NCBI RefSeq assembly: GCF_900096975.1
Contig: NZ_FMYQ01000042.1
Span: 1 to 47,404 of the forward strand
DNA from: Paraburkholderia lycopersici
GTDB taxonomy: Bacteria > Pseudomonadota > Gammaproteobacteria > Burkholderiales > Burkholderiaceae
Reading direction: 5' to 3'
DNA: 47,404 nucleotides
The notes under the pieces: model-generated
The model's database searches: none
Told to the model about the DNA's origin: nothing
Seen by the model: the letters and a program-made list of their open reading frames with translations, nothing else
Translations under genes and position numbers: made by a program
Shown: piece after piece, positions 1 through 8,542 of the stretch
Numbering within the stretch: position 1 is the stretch's first letter
How the letters are laid out: every line of letters starts with the position of its first letter

Positions 1-92
1 CGGGGGTGATGCGTCACGCGGACGCCGGCTACGAGCTGGCGCAGCACACCGCGCGCGAGGCGGGCCTCAAGCTGCCGATGCTCGGCCGATGA
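1..92 (+). CDS. hutU: Urocanate hydratase, C-terminal end only (partial)
   Basis: The window opens inside a plus-strand gene that stops with TGA at 90-92. The visible tail reads GVMRHADAGYELAQHTAR and then ends in LPMLGR. The GVxRHADAGYE block followed by a Lys/Leu-Pro ending is typical of the extreme C-terminus of urocanate hydratase, the NAD+-dependent second enzyme of histidine degradation (urocanate to imidazolone propionate, cytosolic). Only about 29 residues are visible, so the call rests on one motif. A perfect 14-bp hairpin begins four bases after the stop, so this is probably the last gene of its transcript. The rest of a hut operon should lie upstream of the window. Confidence 0.7.
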   Translation, partial: GVMRHADAGYELAQHTAREAGLKLPMLGR

Positions 93-96
93 ACGT

Positions 97-128
97 GCGA
101 CGCCGCCGTACGGATACGGCGGCGTCGC
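97..128 (+). terminator. Hairpin just after the hutU stop codon
   Basis: A perfect 14-bp inverted repeat (97-110 with 115-128, loop CGGA) starts four bases after the stop. No T-run follows, so it is a terminator-like or RNA-stabilising hairpin rather than a textbook intrinsic terminator. Confidence 0.5.
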
Positions 129-214
129 GAGCGTGTCCGCTTGCTCGAAGCGTTTCGGGAAGCCGGTGGGGGATCGTTGTTTGCGCAACGTAGCTACCCA
201 CGGCACGACCGAAG

Positions 215-243
215 TTCGGGCTGTCGCCCAGCGACAGCCCGAA
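215..243. other. Perfect 12-bp inverted repeat
   Basis: Arms at 215-226 and 232-243 (TTCGGGCTGTCG and its complement) enclose a 5-base loop. It is the second strong hairpin in the non-coding stretch 93-529. No T-run follows on either side. Apart from these two hairpins I see no gene or motif in 93-529. Confidence 0.45.
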
Positions 244-529
244 AACGGCGTCGTTCAAAAAGCGCGTAGTCCCTGTTTTCCGCGCGGCCAATGCGTTTCG
301 CGGCTTCCTGCCGCGGTCTTTGCCATAGAATGACGGTTCCCGGTGGCGGGCTTCATCGTAGAGGAGAATTTACCTTTCTCCCGCGACGACCTGAATACGC
401 CGACGAGTCGCCCGAGCCCCGATCTCGCGCGGCTCGCGCAACCGGATCCGGCGCTGACTTCCATCGTCACCGCGCCTCCATCGACAATCCGGCCGGCAGC
501 GGCGCTTCCGGTCTTTCGGCGGTGTGAAC

Positions 530-703
530 ATGAGCAAAGAGATTCAAGAACTGCGATGCGGCGTGCGCATGAGCCGGGTCGTGATCGCCAGTGGCGTTGC
601 GTATCTCGCGGCTCGAATGCCCGATACGGCGGGCGCGCCGGTCAACGTCGAAGCGGCCTCACGGCGCTCGCCACGGCGTAATCTGGCGAGGGACATTGCG
701 TGA
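530..703 (+). pseudogene. RidA-family remnant (truncated)
   Basis: The first 27 codons (ATG at 530) match the start of a RidA/YjgF-family protein: GVRMSRVVIASGVAYLA resembles the family's GPRMSQAVIHxxTVYLAG strand pair. The rest of the roughly 115-residue family domain is missing, including the C-terminal part with the catalytic-site arginine. The frame instead runs through unrelated low-complexity sequence to a TGA at 701-703, giving 57 residues. RidA proteins deaminate the reactive imines made by amino-acid oxidases and often sit next to DadA-type genes, and a DadA-type gene starts here at 703, overlapping this TGA. A functional short peptide is possible but I think it unlikely. Confidence 0.55.
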
Positions 704-1935
704 TGAAATACGATTCGGTCGTGCTTGGCGCGGGTATCGTCGGCGTATCGGTGGCTTTGCAGTTGCAGCGGCGCGGCTTGACGGTCGCGCTCGTCGACCG
801 CAGGGCGCCCGGCATGGAAACTTCGCACGGCAACGGCGGGCTGATTCAGCGCGAGGGCGTCTACCCCTATGCCTTTCCGCGCGATCTTTCCACGCTCCTG
901 CGCTACGCGGGCAATCGCTCGACGGACGTGCGCTATCACCCGGCGGCCATGCCAAAGCTGCTGCCGTTTCTTTATCGCTACTGGCACCATTCGCGCGCCG
1001 ACCGGCACGCAGCCATCGCGCGCGATTATTCGACGCTCATCGAGCATTGTGTCGCCGAGCATCGCGCGCTGATCGAGGCGTCGGGGGCGCAGGCGCTGTT
1101 GCGCACCAACGGCTGGACGAAGGTGTTTCGCAGCGCTGCCGCCATGGATGCGGCCATTGCCGATGCGCAGCGCTGGCAGCGCGAGTACGGCGTGAGCCAC
1201 GAAGCGCTGGACGTCGCGGCGCTGCGCGCCGCCGAGCCTGCGCTGAGTCATGCGCTGATCGGCGGCGTGCGCTATACCGATTCCGATTCGGTTAGCGATC
1301 CGAACGGACTCGTCGTGGCCTACGCGAAGCTGTTCGAGCAGCTCGGCGGACGCGTGCTGATCGGCGACGCTTCGACGCTCGAGCCGTCGTGGCGTGTCGC
1401 GACGCAGGACGGCCCCGTGCTGGCAAAATCGGCGGTCATTGCCATGGGGCCATGGTCAGGCGATCTCACGGCGAGGCTGGGCTACGACTTGCCGCTTGCG
1501 GTGAAGCGCGGCTATCACATGCACTATGCGGCGGCGAATGGTGCGCAGCTGAACCAGCCCGTTCTCGACGCGGAAGTCGGCTTCCTCATTACGCCGATGC
1601 TGCGCGGCATCCGCCTCACGACAGGCGTCGAACTGGGTTTGCGCGATACGGCCAAAACGCCCGTTCAACTCGAGGCCGTCGAGCCGCTCGCCCGCGGCAT
1701 CTTTCCGCTTGGCGCGCGACTCGATGCCGAACCGTGGCTCGGCCGCCGTCCCTGCACGCCCGACATGATGCCGGTCATCGGTCCCGCGCCCAGGCACGAC
1801 GACCTCTGGTTCGCATTCGGCCACGCGCATCATGGCCTCACGCTCGGGCCGGTCACGGGGCGGCTGATCGCGGAAATGATGACAGGCGCGCCGACGGTGG
1901 TGGACCCGCGGCCGTTTCGGGTCGAGCGGTTCTGA
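703..1935 (+). CDS. FAD-dependent D-amino acid dehydrogenase (DadA-type)
   Basis: A 410-residue FAD oxidoreductase of the DAO/DadA family, which oxidatively deaminates D-amino acids (or a related amine) to the 2-oxo acid and passes electrons to the respiratory chain at the inner membrane face. The N-terminus carries the dinucleotide-binding fold VVLGAGIVGVSVALQLQRRG (residues about 6-25) followed by an acidic/Arg strand end (LVDRR). The C-terminus has the family's substrate/FAD block RRPCTPDMMPVIGPAP and then HAHHGLTLGP. Length is normal for the family. I chose ATG at 703, although an in-frame GTG at 700 is possible; GAGGGA at 688-693 serves either. The start overlaps the stop of the RidA remnant (TGATG), suggesting past translational coupling. 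Substrate specificity cannot be read from sequence; hydroxyproline or sarcosine-type oxidases are alternatives. Confidence 0.85.
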   Translation: MKYDSVVLGAGIVGVSVALQLQRRGLTVALVDRRAPGMETSHGNGGLIQREGVYPYAFPRDLSTLLRYAGNRSTDVRYHPAAMPKLLPFLYRYWHHSRADRHAAIARDYSTLIEHCVAEHRALIEASGAQALLRTNGWTKVFRSAAAMDAAIADAQRWQREYGVSHEALDVAALRAAEPALSHALIGGVRYTDSDSVSDPNGLVVAYAKLFEQLGGRVLIGDASTLEPSWRVATQDGPVLAKSAVIAMGPWSGDLTARLGYDLPLAVKRGYHMHYAAANGAQLNQPVLDAEVGFLITPMLRGIRLTTGVELGLRDTAKTPVQLEAVEPLARGIFPLGARLDAEPWLGRRPCTPDMMPVIGPAPRHDDLWFAFGHAHHGLTLGPVTGRLIAEMMTGAPTVVDPRPFRVERF

Positions 1936-2217
1936 CGCGGCGTGGCTGATCGGAGCCGGCGGTCGTGCGCCGCGAACGTCGCGGGTTTTCGTAAAGGGCA
2001 TGAACATATTGCCGGCGATGCGGGGATAAGCCGAACCAGGTTTTTTTGGCGCCAGGTTGCTCACGTGCGACCCACGCGCTCAGGCGGCGATGGTTCGCCG
2101 TCGGCGGGCGAGGGAAACTCCTGATTGGTCATACCGGTGGTTGCTCTAGACTCCAGGTGCGGGCGCCGCACGCCATCCGTGCGCGGCCCCCGCTTCCCAC
2201 TTGTCGATTTCGTTTCC

Positions 2218-2685
2218 ATGAAGCATCCGATCAGCGGATGGCTCCTCGCCGTCTTTCTCCTGACGCTCGCCGGGGTTTCGTCGGGCGAGCCCGTCAAGGC
2301 GAAGCACACGCGGAAGGCCGCCCACAGTCACGCTGCCGCGGCCGTACCTGGGCAGTCCACGCCACCGCTCGCATTGCCTGCGATCTCGACGCGGTACGAA
2401 TACCAGTCGCCGTTCGAAAAGGAGTACGGCGCGCATCTGGCGAAAACGACTGCCGCGACGCCAGGCACTCCAGATGAGACCGCCGACGCACACGAGGTCG
2501 CGCCTGGCGAGGCGCGAACGCCGGGCGCGCAAGGCAATGGTTCCGGCGTGCCGTATCAGGCCCTCCACCCGCAGATGCCTCCGCTCGTCACCGTTGGCGA
2601 CTGGGACCTATCGGCCGATGCGCACCTTCCGTTGACGCATACGCACGACACGGGCGCGGCCATCAGCGCGAGGCACGGTTTTTAG
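2218..2685 (+). CDS. Hypothetical secreted protein
   Basis: A 155-residue protein with no recognised domain. Residues 1-20 (MKHPISGWLLAVFLLTLAGV) are a Sec-type signal peptide, and the mature part is rich in His, Ala, Pro and Thr with several HTHD/AHSHA-like stretches. The composition suggests an unstructured periplasmic protein. I chose ATG 2218 because the signal peptide begins there. The frame is open upstream to a TTG at 2125, but that would bury the signal. No clear Shine-Dalgarno sequence is seen. It converges on the small secreted-protein gene ending at 2763. The conserved-looking end (QALHPQMPPLVTVGDWDL) suggests a real product, but function is unknown. Confidence 0.6.
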   Translation: MKHPISGWLLAVFLLTLAGVSSGEPVKAKHTRKAAHSHAAAAVPGQSTPPLALPAISTRYEYQSPFEKEYGAHLAKTTAATPGTPDETADAHEVAPGEARTPGAQGNGSGVPYQALHPQMPPLVTVGDWDLSADAHLPLTHTHDTGAAISARHGF

Positions 2686-2762
2686 GTCCGGTGCGATTTC
2701 GCGAGCCGTTGCTCCGGAACCGCACAACACCCGAGCGGACTCGACGGAAAGCGGTCCCCTGA

Positions 2763-3068
2763 TCAATAGCCCCAGCGGTCGCGATCATGCCACTCGCGCT
2801 CGCGCCATTGATGCTCACGCCGCTCGTGTTCGCGCCATTCGTGTTCGCGCCACTGGCGTGCGCGCCAGTCATCGTCGTCGCGCCAGTCCGTCGCGACCAG
2901 AGCGGCCGCGTACGCAGCGGGCGGCGCAGCCGTGTAAGCCGGCTGAACCGGCGCGTAGCCCGGACCAGGCACATCGAAACCCATGGCTACGTCCACGTGC
3001 GCAGACGCCGCTGCCGACACCGCCAATGCCGCCACGCCCAATACGACGCCGGGAATCATCCTGTTCAT
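2763..3068 (-). CDS. Small secreted protein with Arg/Glu/His/Trp-rich tail
   Basis: A 101-residue protein starting at ATG 3068, with AAGGAG 8 bases upstream. Residues 1-22 form a clean signal peptide (MNRMIPGVVLGVAALAVSAA, cleavage near ASA-HVD). The middle is Pro/Ala/Tyr-rich (GPGYAPVQPAYTAAPPAAY). The last 35 residues are a tandem string of WREHEWREHERREHQ-like units ending in DRDRWGY. Burkholderia genomes hold many short periplasmic proteins with this layout and no assigned function. The charged repeat could bind metal, cell wall or nucleic acid, but nothing in the sequence decides this. It is convergent with the gene at 2218-2685. Confidence 0.7.
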   Translation of the reverse strand: MNRMIPGVVLGVAALAVSAAASAHVDVAMGFDVPGPGYAPVQPAYTAAPPAAYAAALVATDWRDDDDWRARQWREHEWREHERREHQWREREWHDRDRWGY

Positions 3069-3182
3069 CTCGCGACTCCTTCGCACCTTGCGTGCGTTTC
3101 CGGTGACTACGGTCCGGAGTGTAGGCGGCGAGCGCTGACACAGGTGCAACGGTGCTGCGACATTGGTAACAACGGGTTGGCG

Positions 3183-5309
3183 TCAATGCGGCACGTTCAC
3201 GGTCCCGTCGTTCGCACGAATCGCATTGCTGCCGGGATTCGCGACGATGGCCGGCAGATTGGCCACGCTCAGCGGCGGCGCCGCGCCAGGGCTGCCGCCG
3301 CGCGGTATCGTGCGGATCACCTGCGACGGCGGCAGCGGCGTGCCGTCCTTCAGGTGACTCCACATCAGGTTGAGCGCCTGGAGGTTGTAGTAGTGCACGG
3401 GCACGAAGCGGGTATCGAAGCCTGGCACGCCGAGAAACGCATCGAAGTGCTGTCCGTTCATCACCTCGTAAAGCGACACCTGGCTGCGCGAGCGTTCTCT
3501 TTCGCTGTTTGCTGCCAGATACGCTCGCGACGCATGATTGATCGGCACGAGCGCATCGCTGCGGCCCTGAACGATGATCGTGGGCTTGCCATGCAGATTC
3601 GCATTCACGCTGATCGCCTGAACGCTCCTGCGCATGCGCGGGTCGCCGTTCGTCCAGAGCGCCCGCACGCATGCCGCGCCCGCGAAGCTGGCATCGGGTG
3701 TCGCGAGGCGGTGGTCGGCCCCGTTTTGCGGCGTAACGTTATAGACGAGATTGACACCATTGGTCGGCGGCACGCCGTTACCCAAACCGAAAACGGTCGG
3801 CATCGGCGAGACGGCGGGCGCCACGCCCGCTGCGCCCGTCGACGGATCTGTCGTGCCGAAGCTGAATCCGCACAGATTGTCGAGCACACTGGCGCGCGTG
3901 TATGCGTCGGCGTATGTCACCGCGACGGCCGGCACGGCCTGCGAGTCCCACATTGGCGCGTGCAGAAGATCGGAATCGGCTTCGTAGCCGGCGGCGTGAA
4001 GACGGGCGAGCGCGTCGTTCGCCTGCGCCTGCGTGTCGCTGCCGCGAATGTCCCCCGCTGCCGCCAGCGAGGCGCAACGGCCCTGGCGGATGGCCGTTGT
4101 CGCCGCAACGGGCAGCGCCGTGAGATAAGGCGCGCCGGCGGCGGCATCGGCGAGCGCGGCGCACGGCTGGAGCAGGTTGGCGAGCGTCATGTAGTCGGCG
4201 AGCGGTTTGCCGGCCGCCGCGATGCGCTGGCCGCCTTCCTTGACCTGCGCGTCGGCGGGCATTCGTACGTTGATTTGCGGCTCGCCGACCACCACCGCCG
4301 TGATCCACTTTCCCGTATCCTGCTCGGCCGCCGCGAGCGCCGCGCCGCCGCCGTTGCTCACGGACGCCGCGATCGTCGTGATGTCGCCCGGCGCGTAGCG
4401 TACGCCATGATTGGCCGCGTCGACGCGTCGCGCGAACTGCTGGTTCAGCACCCAGTACGCGAACTGGACGGCCTCGAGCGTGTCCTTGCCCCAGTCCGCT
4501 TCCGGGTTTTGCTGCGAATGCGCGTGCTTGAACGCATAGCGATCGGGGTACTTCTGGTTATACGCGGCCAGGGCGCCGGCCGGCACGTTCGCGGTGAACA
4601 GACTGGCGCGTCCGGCCGTTGCGGCGTCGGCGAGACGGCCGTCGATGAGCGTGACGAGGCCGGTCATCAGTTCGTGCGCCCCGTTGCCCGAGCCCTTGTC
4701 GGTATAGGCGACCGCGCAGCCGCGCTTGAGTCCCCATTCGCCGGCCGCCGAGATGGCGCCATAGACGCCGCGCGAGCCCGACGACGTTGCCGTCACGATG
4801 CATGGGTTCGCCGGATCGAAGCTCGCCGGCACCTGGACGAGAAGGCTGACGTTTTGCCGGCCGGCGCCGTCGTCGGCATACGCGAGATATTCGGCGCCCG
4901 CGATCTTCCCTTCGCCAAGCGTGTCGTTGCCGTAGAGATCGACGTTGGGCCCCCAGAAGCGGCCATAGCCGCCGTTCGCGGTGATATCGACGAGCGCGCG
5001 ATAGTTCGACCAGATGGCAAGCCTGCGCAACTCGGATGCGGTTGGCGCCGCGGCGTTCGCGATGGCGGGCTGCGGTCCGGCGAGACCGGTTTTTCCGAGG
5101 CCGGCGGTCAGCAGATCGTCGTCGACGCCGTCGTAGCTCGTGGTTTGCAGGCTGCCCGGCACGACGAACGCCGGCAGTCCGTTCGGCTGCGCGTGGCCGC
5201 CGTTGTAATCGCCGGCACGTGCGCCAGGCACGAGCGCAACGCAGGCTATCGCCATCGCGGCGCTGAGCAGCGCCTGCTTGCGTCGGACTACGAAACGGGT
5301 ATCTCTCAT
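3183..5309 (-). CDS. D-(-)-3-hydroxybutyrate oligomer hydrolase
   Basis: A 708-residue exported hydrolase of the 3HBOH family, which cuts dimers and oligomers of 3-hydroxybutyrate released from poly-3-hydroxybutyrate into monomers. ATG 5309 follows AGGAG by 7 bases. An in-frame start 12 codons upstream lacks such a site. Residues 1-32 are a long Sec signal with a basic N-region (RRK) and cleavage near ARA-GDY. The mature start LPAFVVPGSLQTTSYDGVDD is characteristic of the family. The serine of ASVSNGGGAAL near residue 305 is the likely nucleophile in a non-standard lipase box, and QHFDAF near residue 625 probably supplies the histidine. Length fits the family. It complements the phasin and thiolase at the other end of the window. 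No PHB depolymerase or 3HB dehydrogenase is adjacent. Confidence 0.92.
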   Translation of the reverse strand: MRDTRFVVRRKQALLSAAMAIACVALVPGARAGDYNGGHAQPNGLPAFVVPGSLQTTSYDGVDDDLLTAGLGKTGLAGPQPAIANAAAPTASELRRLAIWSNYRALVDITANGGYGRFWGPNVDLYGNDTLGEGKIAGAEYLAYADDGAGRQNVSLLVQVPASFDPANPCIVTATSSGSRGVYGAISAAGEWGLKRGCAVAYTDKGSGNGAHELMTGLVTLIDGRLADAATAGRASLFTANVPAGALAAYNQKYPDRYAFKHAHSQQNPEADWGKDTLEAVQFAYWVLNQQFARRVDAANHGVRYAPGDITTIAASVSNGGGAALAAAEQDTGKWITAVVVGEPQINVRMPADAQVKEGGQRIAAAGKPLADYMTLANLLQPCAALADAAAGAPYLTALPVAATTAIRQGRCASLAAAGDIRGSDTQAQANDALARLHAAGYEADSDLLHAPMWDSQAVPAVAVTYADAYTRASVLDNLCGFSFGTTDPSTGAAGVAPAVSPMPTVFGLGNGVPPTNGVNLVYNVTPQNGADHRLATPDASFAGAACVRALWTNGDPRMRRSVQAISVNANLHGKPTIIVQGRSDALVPINHASRAYLAANSERERSRSQVSLYEVMNGQHFDAFLGVPGFDTRFVPVHYYNLQALNLMWSHLKDGTPLPPSQVIRTIPRGGSPGAAPPLSVANLPAIVANPGSNAIRANDGTVNVPH

Positions 5310-5517
5310 CGGTGTCTCCTGGATTGTTGTTCGGACAACACGCATGGCATCGGGAATACCGTTCTGACATGCCGGGTCGCGGCATCACTGGACATTAGGA
5401 CATCCTGATCGCGGATACCAGGAAAGATTGACGACTGCACGATCGCGCCCTTTGCGGCGCAATCGTGCAGCGACGAGGGGCGCTACTGCGAAGTGGCCGC
5501 GCGGGACAAATGGCTCG

Positions 5518-5921
5518 CGGGCCGATGGGCTCCTCGCCGAAGCGCGCCTTGTAGCGCGCGGCGTAGCTGGAGAAGCCCGGCATCTTTTCCTTGGGCAGAC
5601 CGCCCATGTAGACGATCGCACCTTCGGCCGCACCGCCGCCCACCTTCAGGAACGTGGGCGAGCGTGACATCTCGCCGGTCACGAACGCCGTCTTGATGCC
5701 GAGCTGGCGCATCTTGCGGATCATCGGTGACGATTGCGCATCGCCCCGTCGTAGAATGTCGCGTCTGGACGGAGGTCTTTCGGATTAGTGAGGATTGCGG
5801 AGAAATCGAGGGCATTGTCGTTCGTGTAGTCGCGCTTGACGACGGTGCCGCCAGCCGCTTCAACCGACTTCGCGAATTCGTCGGCAATGCCCCGAGCGTA
5901 AGCGGTGCGGTCGTCGATCAG
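5518..5921 (-). pseudogene. Branched-chain amino acid ABC binding protein (LivJ-type), decayed internal fragment
   Basis: Two pieces of a periplasmic leucine/isoleucine/valine-binding protein lie in different frames. The upstream piece (about 5920 down to 5735) reads DDRTAYARGIADEFAKSVEA and includes the NPKDLRPDATFYDGAM segment. The second (5724 to 5518) reads IRKMRQLGIKTAFVTGEM and continues through AEGAIVYMGGLP to FGEEPIGP. Together they cover the second lobe only. The signal peptide, first lobe and C-terminus are gone and a frameshift separates the pieces. No permease or ATPase genes of a liv system are nearby. Confidence 0.8.
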
Positions 5922-6065
5922 GCGTTGCGCGGGGGGGCGGAAAATGCAGGTCAAGTCACTTCGAGGCGGGATCGCACGGCGCATGGTTCGGCTGGGCACC
6001 GTCCGGGATAGCTTGATCGCCGCTGCGTCAACATGCGGCGCTGCACCGATAGCAGTCCTTTGCAA

Positions 6066-6452
6066 TCACAGTTGCGTCTCGATCATGGCCTTGTCGATGA
6101 CGGACCACACCTGGACGATCTTCCCGCCTCGAAACGCATAGAAAACGTTCTCCCGAAACGATATCCGCTTGCCTCCGACATGCAGTCCGAGGAAGGTTTG
6201 CGAAGGCGTGCAGTCGAAACGCAGGCGACTGGCGAGGTAAGGCGGTTGTGCCACCAGAAGTTCGATATCGAAGCGCAGGTCCGGTATTTCGCGGACATCC
6301 TGTTCCAGCATGGCTCGATAACCCGCCAGTCCGATCAGCCGGCCGTTGTGAATGGCGTCGTCGGCGACGAACTGACCGAGCGACGCCCAATCGCGCCGAT
6401 TCAGGCAGTCCAGGTAGTTCCGGTAAATGAGGCTAAGGTCCTGTTCGACCAC
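6066..6452 (-). CDS. SnoaL-like / nuclear transport factor 2-fold protein
   Basis: A 128-residue single-domain protein of the SnoaL-like (ester/polyketide cyclase) group. The sequence IYRNYLDCLNRRDWASLGQFVADDAIHNG is the family's first helix pair and pocket entrance, and the ending FRGGKIVQVWSVIDKAMIETQL is the last beta strand. Members are small alpha+beta cone proteins that act as cyclases, isomerases or ligand binders; the substrate is not predictable here. The start is GTG at 6452 with GAGGGG 7 bases upstream. It has no signal peptide and is probably cytosolic. It stands alone between the LivJ remnant and the sorbosone-dehydrogenase-like gene. Confidence 0.82.
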   Translation of the reverse strand: MVEQDLSLIYRNYLDCLNRRDWASLGQFVADDAIHNGRLIGLAGYRAMLEQDVREIPDLRFDIELLVAQPPYLASRLRFDCTPSQTFLGLHVGGKRISFRENVFYAFRGGKIVQVWSVIDKAMIETQL

Positions 6453-6549
6453 GTTGGTCCCCTCGTCGCATGACAGTGCGATGCATGTCCGATGGTAGAC
6501 CAGAGGGGTGCGCGAGGCGGACGTGCCCGCCTGTTCCGCCGGACGGATG

Positions 6550-6575
6550 CGCGAAGGGCGCTCGCTCCCTTCGCG
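6550..6575 (-). terminator. Hairpin after the sorbosone-dehydrogenase-like gene
   Basis: A 9-bp stem (6550-6558 with 6567-6575, CGCGAAGGG and its complement, 8-base loop) lies immediately beyond the minus-strand stop at 6579-6581. There is no pronounced T-run. Confidence 0.4.
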
Positions 6576-6578
6576 GGC

Positions 6579-7916
6579 TTATTGCGCGGCGACCTGCGCG
6601 GTCGCGCCTGCGCCGCTCACGCGCCAGACGGCGTTGCCTACGTCGTCGGCGACGATCAATGCGCCGTCGCGATCCTGGGCGACGCCCACGGGCGCGCCGT
6701 ACAACTGCTTTTCGTCAGCGGATGCAAAGCCCGTGACGACGGGCTTGGGCGCACCGACGGGTTGGCCGTTGCTGAATGCGACGTAGGCGACCATGTAGCC
6801 GCTCAGCGGCGAACGGTCCCAACTGCCATGTTCGCCGATGAATGCGCCGCCGCGGTACTGCGCCGGCAGGTTGCTGCCGGTATAGAAGAGCAGCCCGAGA
6901 GGCGCAACGTGCGAACCGATCGCATAGTCGGGCGCGATCGCCTTCGCCACGAGGTCAGGGCGCTGCGGCTGCGCGCGGCGATCGACATGTTGCCCGTAAT
7001 AGCTGTACGGCCAGCCGTAGAAGGCGCCCTCGCGAACGGAAGTCAGGTAGTCGGGCACGAGGTCCGCGCCGATTTCGTCGCGTTCGTTGGCGATTGCCCA
7101 AAGCCGTCCCGTTTTAGGCTCCCATTGCAGTCCGGTCGGATTGCGTATTCCGGCGGCATAAATGCGGCTGCCCCCGGTCGCGATATCGACTTCGAGCACG
7201 TCCGCGCGCCGGTATTCGACTTCCAGGCCGTTCTCGCCCACGTTGCTGTTCGAGCCCACGCCGACATAGAGCTTCGTGCCGTCCGGGCTTGCGAGCAGCG
7301 CCTTGGTCCAGTGGTGATTGACCGTGTCGGGCAGGTCGGCGAGCTCGACCCCCGGCCCCGCGATATGCGTCGCGCCCTGCTGGTACGGAAACGTCAGGAT
7401 CGCATCGGTATCGGCGACATAGAGCGTGTTGCCGATCAACTGCATGCCGAACGGCGAATGCAGGTCGTCGATGAAATCGCGCTTGTCCCATTGGCCGCTG
7501 CCGTCGCCGCGTTTGCGCAGCAGCGTGATGCGATTGGCGCCGTTTTCCTTCTTGCCCGAGCGTTCGGTAATCAAGCCGGCGATCAACTGCTTGGGTGTCG
7601 TCACGGCTTCTTCGTTCGGGCTGTTCGACTCGGCCACCAGAATGTCGCCGTTGGGAAGCGCATAGACTTGCCGCGGATGCGCGAGCCCCGAGGCGATTTT
7701 TTCGATCTTGAGGCCGTCGGCGACCTTGGGCGCCGCGCCGTCCCGCCATCCCACGAACTTCGGCACCTGCATCGGCGGGGCGAGAAAAGCGCGCGCGCCG
7801 GGCATCGGCGGATTCGTTCCCGCTTGCTGGGCGGGATCGTATTGCGCGTGGTCGTTGCATCCGCTCATGCCGGCAATCGCCGCGACGAGTACGCTGCGTA
7901 TCAGCACGCTATTCAT
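6579..7916 (-). CDS. PQQ-type sorbosone/glucose dehydrogenase-like lipoprotein
   Basis: A 445-residue six-bladed beta-propeller protein of the sorbosone dehydrogenase / soluble glucose dehydrogenase family, which uses PQQ to oxidise aldoses or their lactones in the periplasm. The N-terminus has a lipobox-like signal (AIAGMSGC), so the mature protein is probably membrane-tethered through Cys20. Family markers include LAHPRQVYALPNGDILVAES, DDLHSPFGMQLIGNTLYVADTD, GIRNPTGLQWEP and FIGEHGSWDRSPLSGYMV. Its ATG overlaps the stop of the upstream DUF2231 gene (ATGAATAG), so the two are translationally coupled and probably act together, the membrane protein perhaps as an electron-transfer or anchoring partner. 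The physiological sugar is unknown. Confidence 0.9.
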   Translation of the reverse strand: MNSVLIRSVLVAAIAGMSGCNDHAQYDPAQQAGTNPPMPGARAFLAPPMQVPKFVGWRDGAAPKVADGLKIEKIASGLAHPRQVYALPNGDILVAESNSPNEEAVTTPKQLIAGLITERSGKKENGANRITLLRKRGDGSGQWDKRDFIDDLHSPFGMQLIGNTLYVADTDAILTFPYQQGATHIAGPGVELADLPDTVNHHWTKALLASPDGTKLYVGVGSNSNVGENGLEVEYRRADVLEVDIATGGSRIYAAGIRNPTGLQWEPKTGRLWAIANERDEIGADLVPDYLTSVREGAFYGWPYSYYGQHVDRRAQPQRPDLVAKAIAPDYAIGSHVAPLGLLFYTGSNLPAQYRGGAFIGEHGSWDRSPLSGYMVAYVAFSNGQPVGAPKPVVTGFASADEKQLYGAPVGVAQDRDGALIVADDVGNAVWRVSGAGATAQVAAQ

Positions 7917-8352
7917 GGGCCGCCTCCCTGAAGCCGACCTTGTCGACCGCGCGGATCAAGTGTCCGCTACCCAGCAGCGCGACGGTGATGGCCGAGAGGA
8001 TCACGTTCAGCGGCACCATGCCATAGGCATCGCGGCTGTGAACGAACGCGTTGAATATCGCCGCTGCGATGCCGAGCAGATTGAGCCAGAAGTCGGCTCG
8101 CTCGATCCGCGTGACCGGGTAGCGCGACGGAATCCACACGTGACACAGATTGATGAGGCGCGGAATGATGGCGAAGAACAGCCCGGTGGTGACGAGCCAG
8201 GCCGCGCCTTTGCCCCAGAACACATTGCGCGTCAGCGCATAGAGAATGTCGAAAACGAGCGTGCCGACGAAAAAGCCATATGGAATGGGATCGAGCAGAT
8301 CGAATATGGCCGCGGCGAATCTTGATCGATATGTCGGGACGAGCAGCGTCAT
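7909..8352 (-). CDS. DUF2231-type membrane protein
   Basis: A 147-residue integral membrane protein with about four transmembrane helices and the DUF2231 signature DPIPYGFFVGTLVFDILYA near residues 20-38. ATG 8352 follows AAGGATTCCTCTC. Reading further upstream gives only Arg-rich, unlikely sequence. It is the first gene of a two-gene operon and overlaps the sorbosone-dehydrogenase-like gene by 8 bases. DUF2231 proteins often accompany periplasmic PQQ or haem dehydrogenases; an electron-accepting role is inference, since no haem- or quinone-binding motif is evident. Confidence 0.8.
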   Translation of the reverse strand: MTLLVPTYRSRFAAAIFDLLDPIPYGFFVGTLVFDILYALTRNVFWGKGAAWLVTTGLFFAIIPRLINLCHVWIPSRYPVTRIERADFWLNLLGIAAAIFNAFVHSRDAYGMVPLNVILSAITVALLGSGHLIRAVDKVGFREAAHE

Positions 8353-8542
8353 GAGAGGAATCCTTATCGGCGGCAAGGCAACGGGACGGCGCGTATTGCG
8401 TCGATGGCGTCGATGAAACGGGTTGCGCATGCCGCGTACCCGACGGTACGCGCGGGCGCGACGGAGAACGCGTCGATGCACGGGCACACGAACTGCGCCC
8501 GAAGGACCAGGCAGTACGCACGAAAGTGCCAGGAGCGGAAAA

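Noticed and set aside
2787..5408. An 873-codon open frame on the plus strand
   Set aside because: It is antisense to the 3HB-oligomer hydrolase and has Arg/His/Ala-rich composition typical of the opposite strand of a GC-rich gene. No domain, signal or ribosome site.
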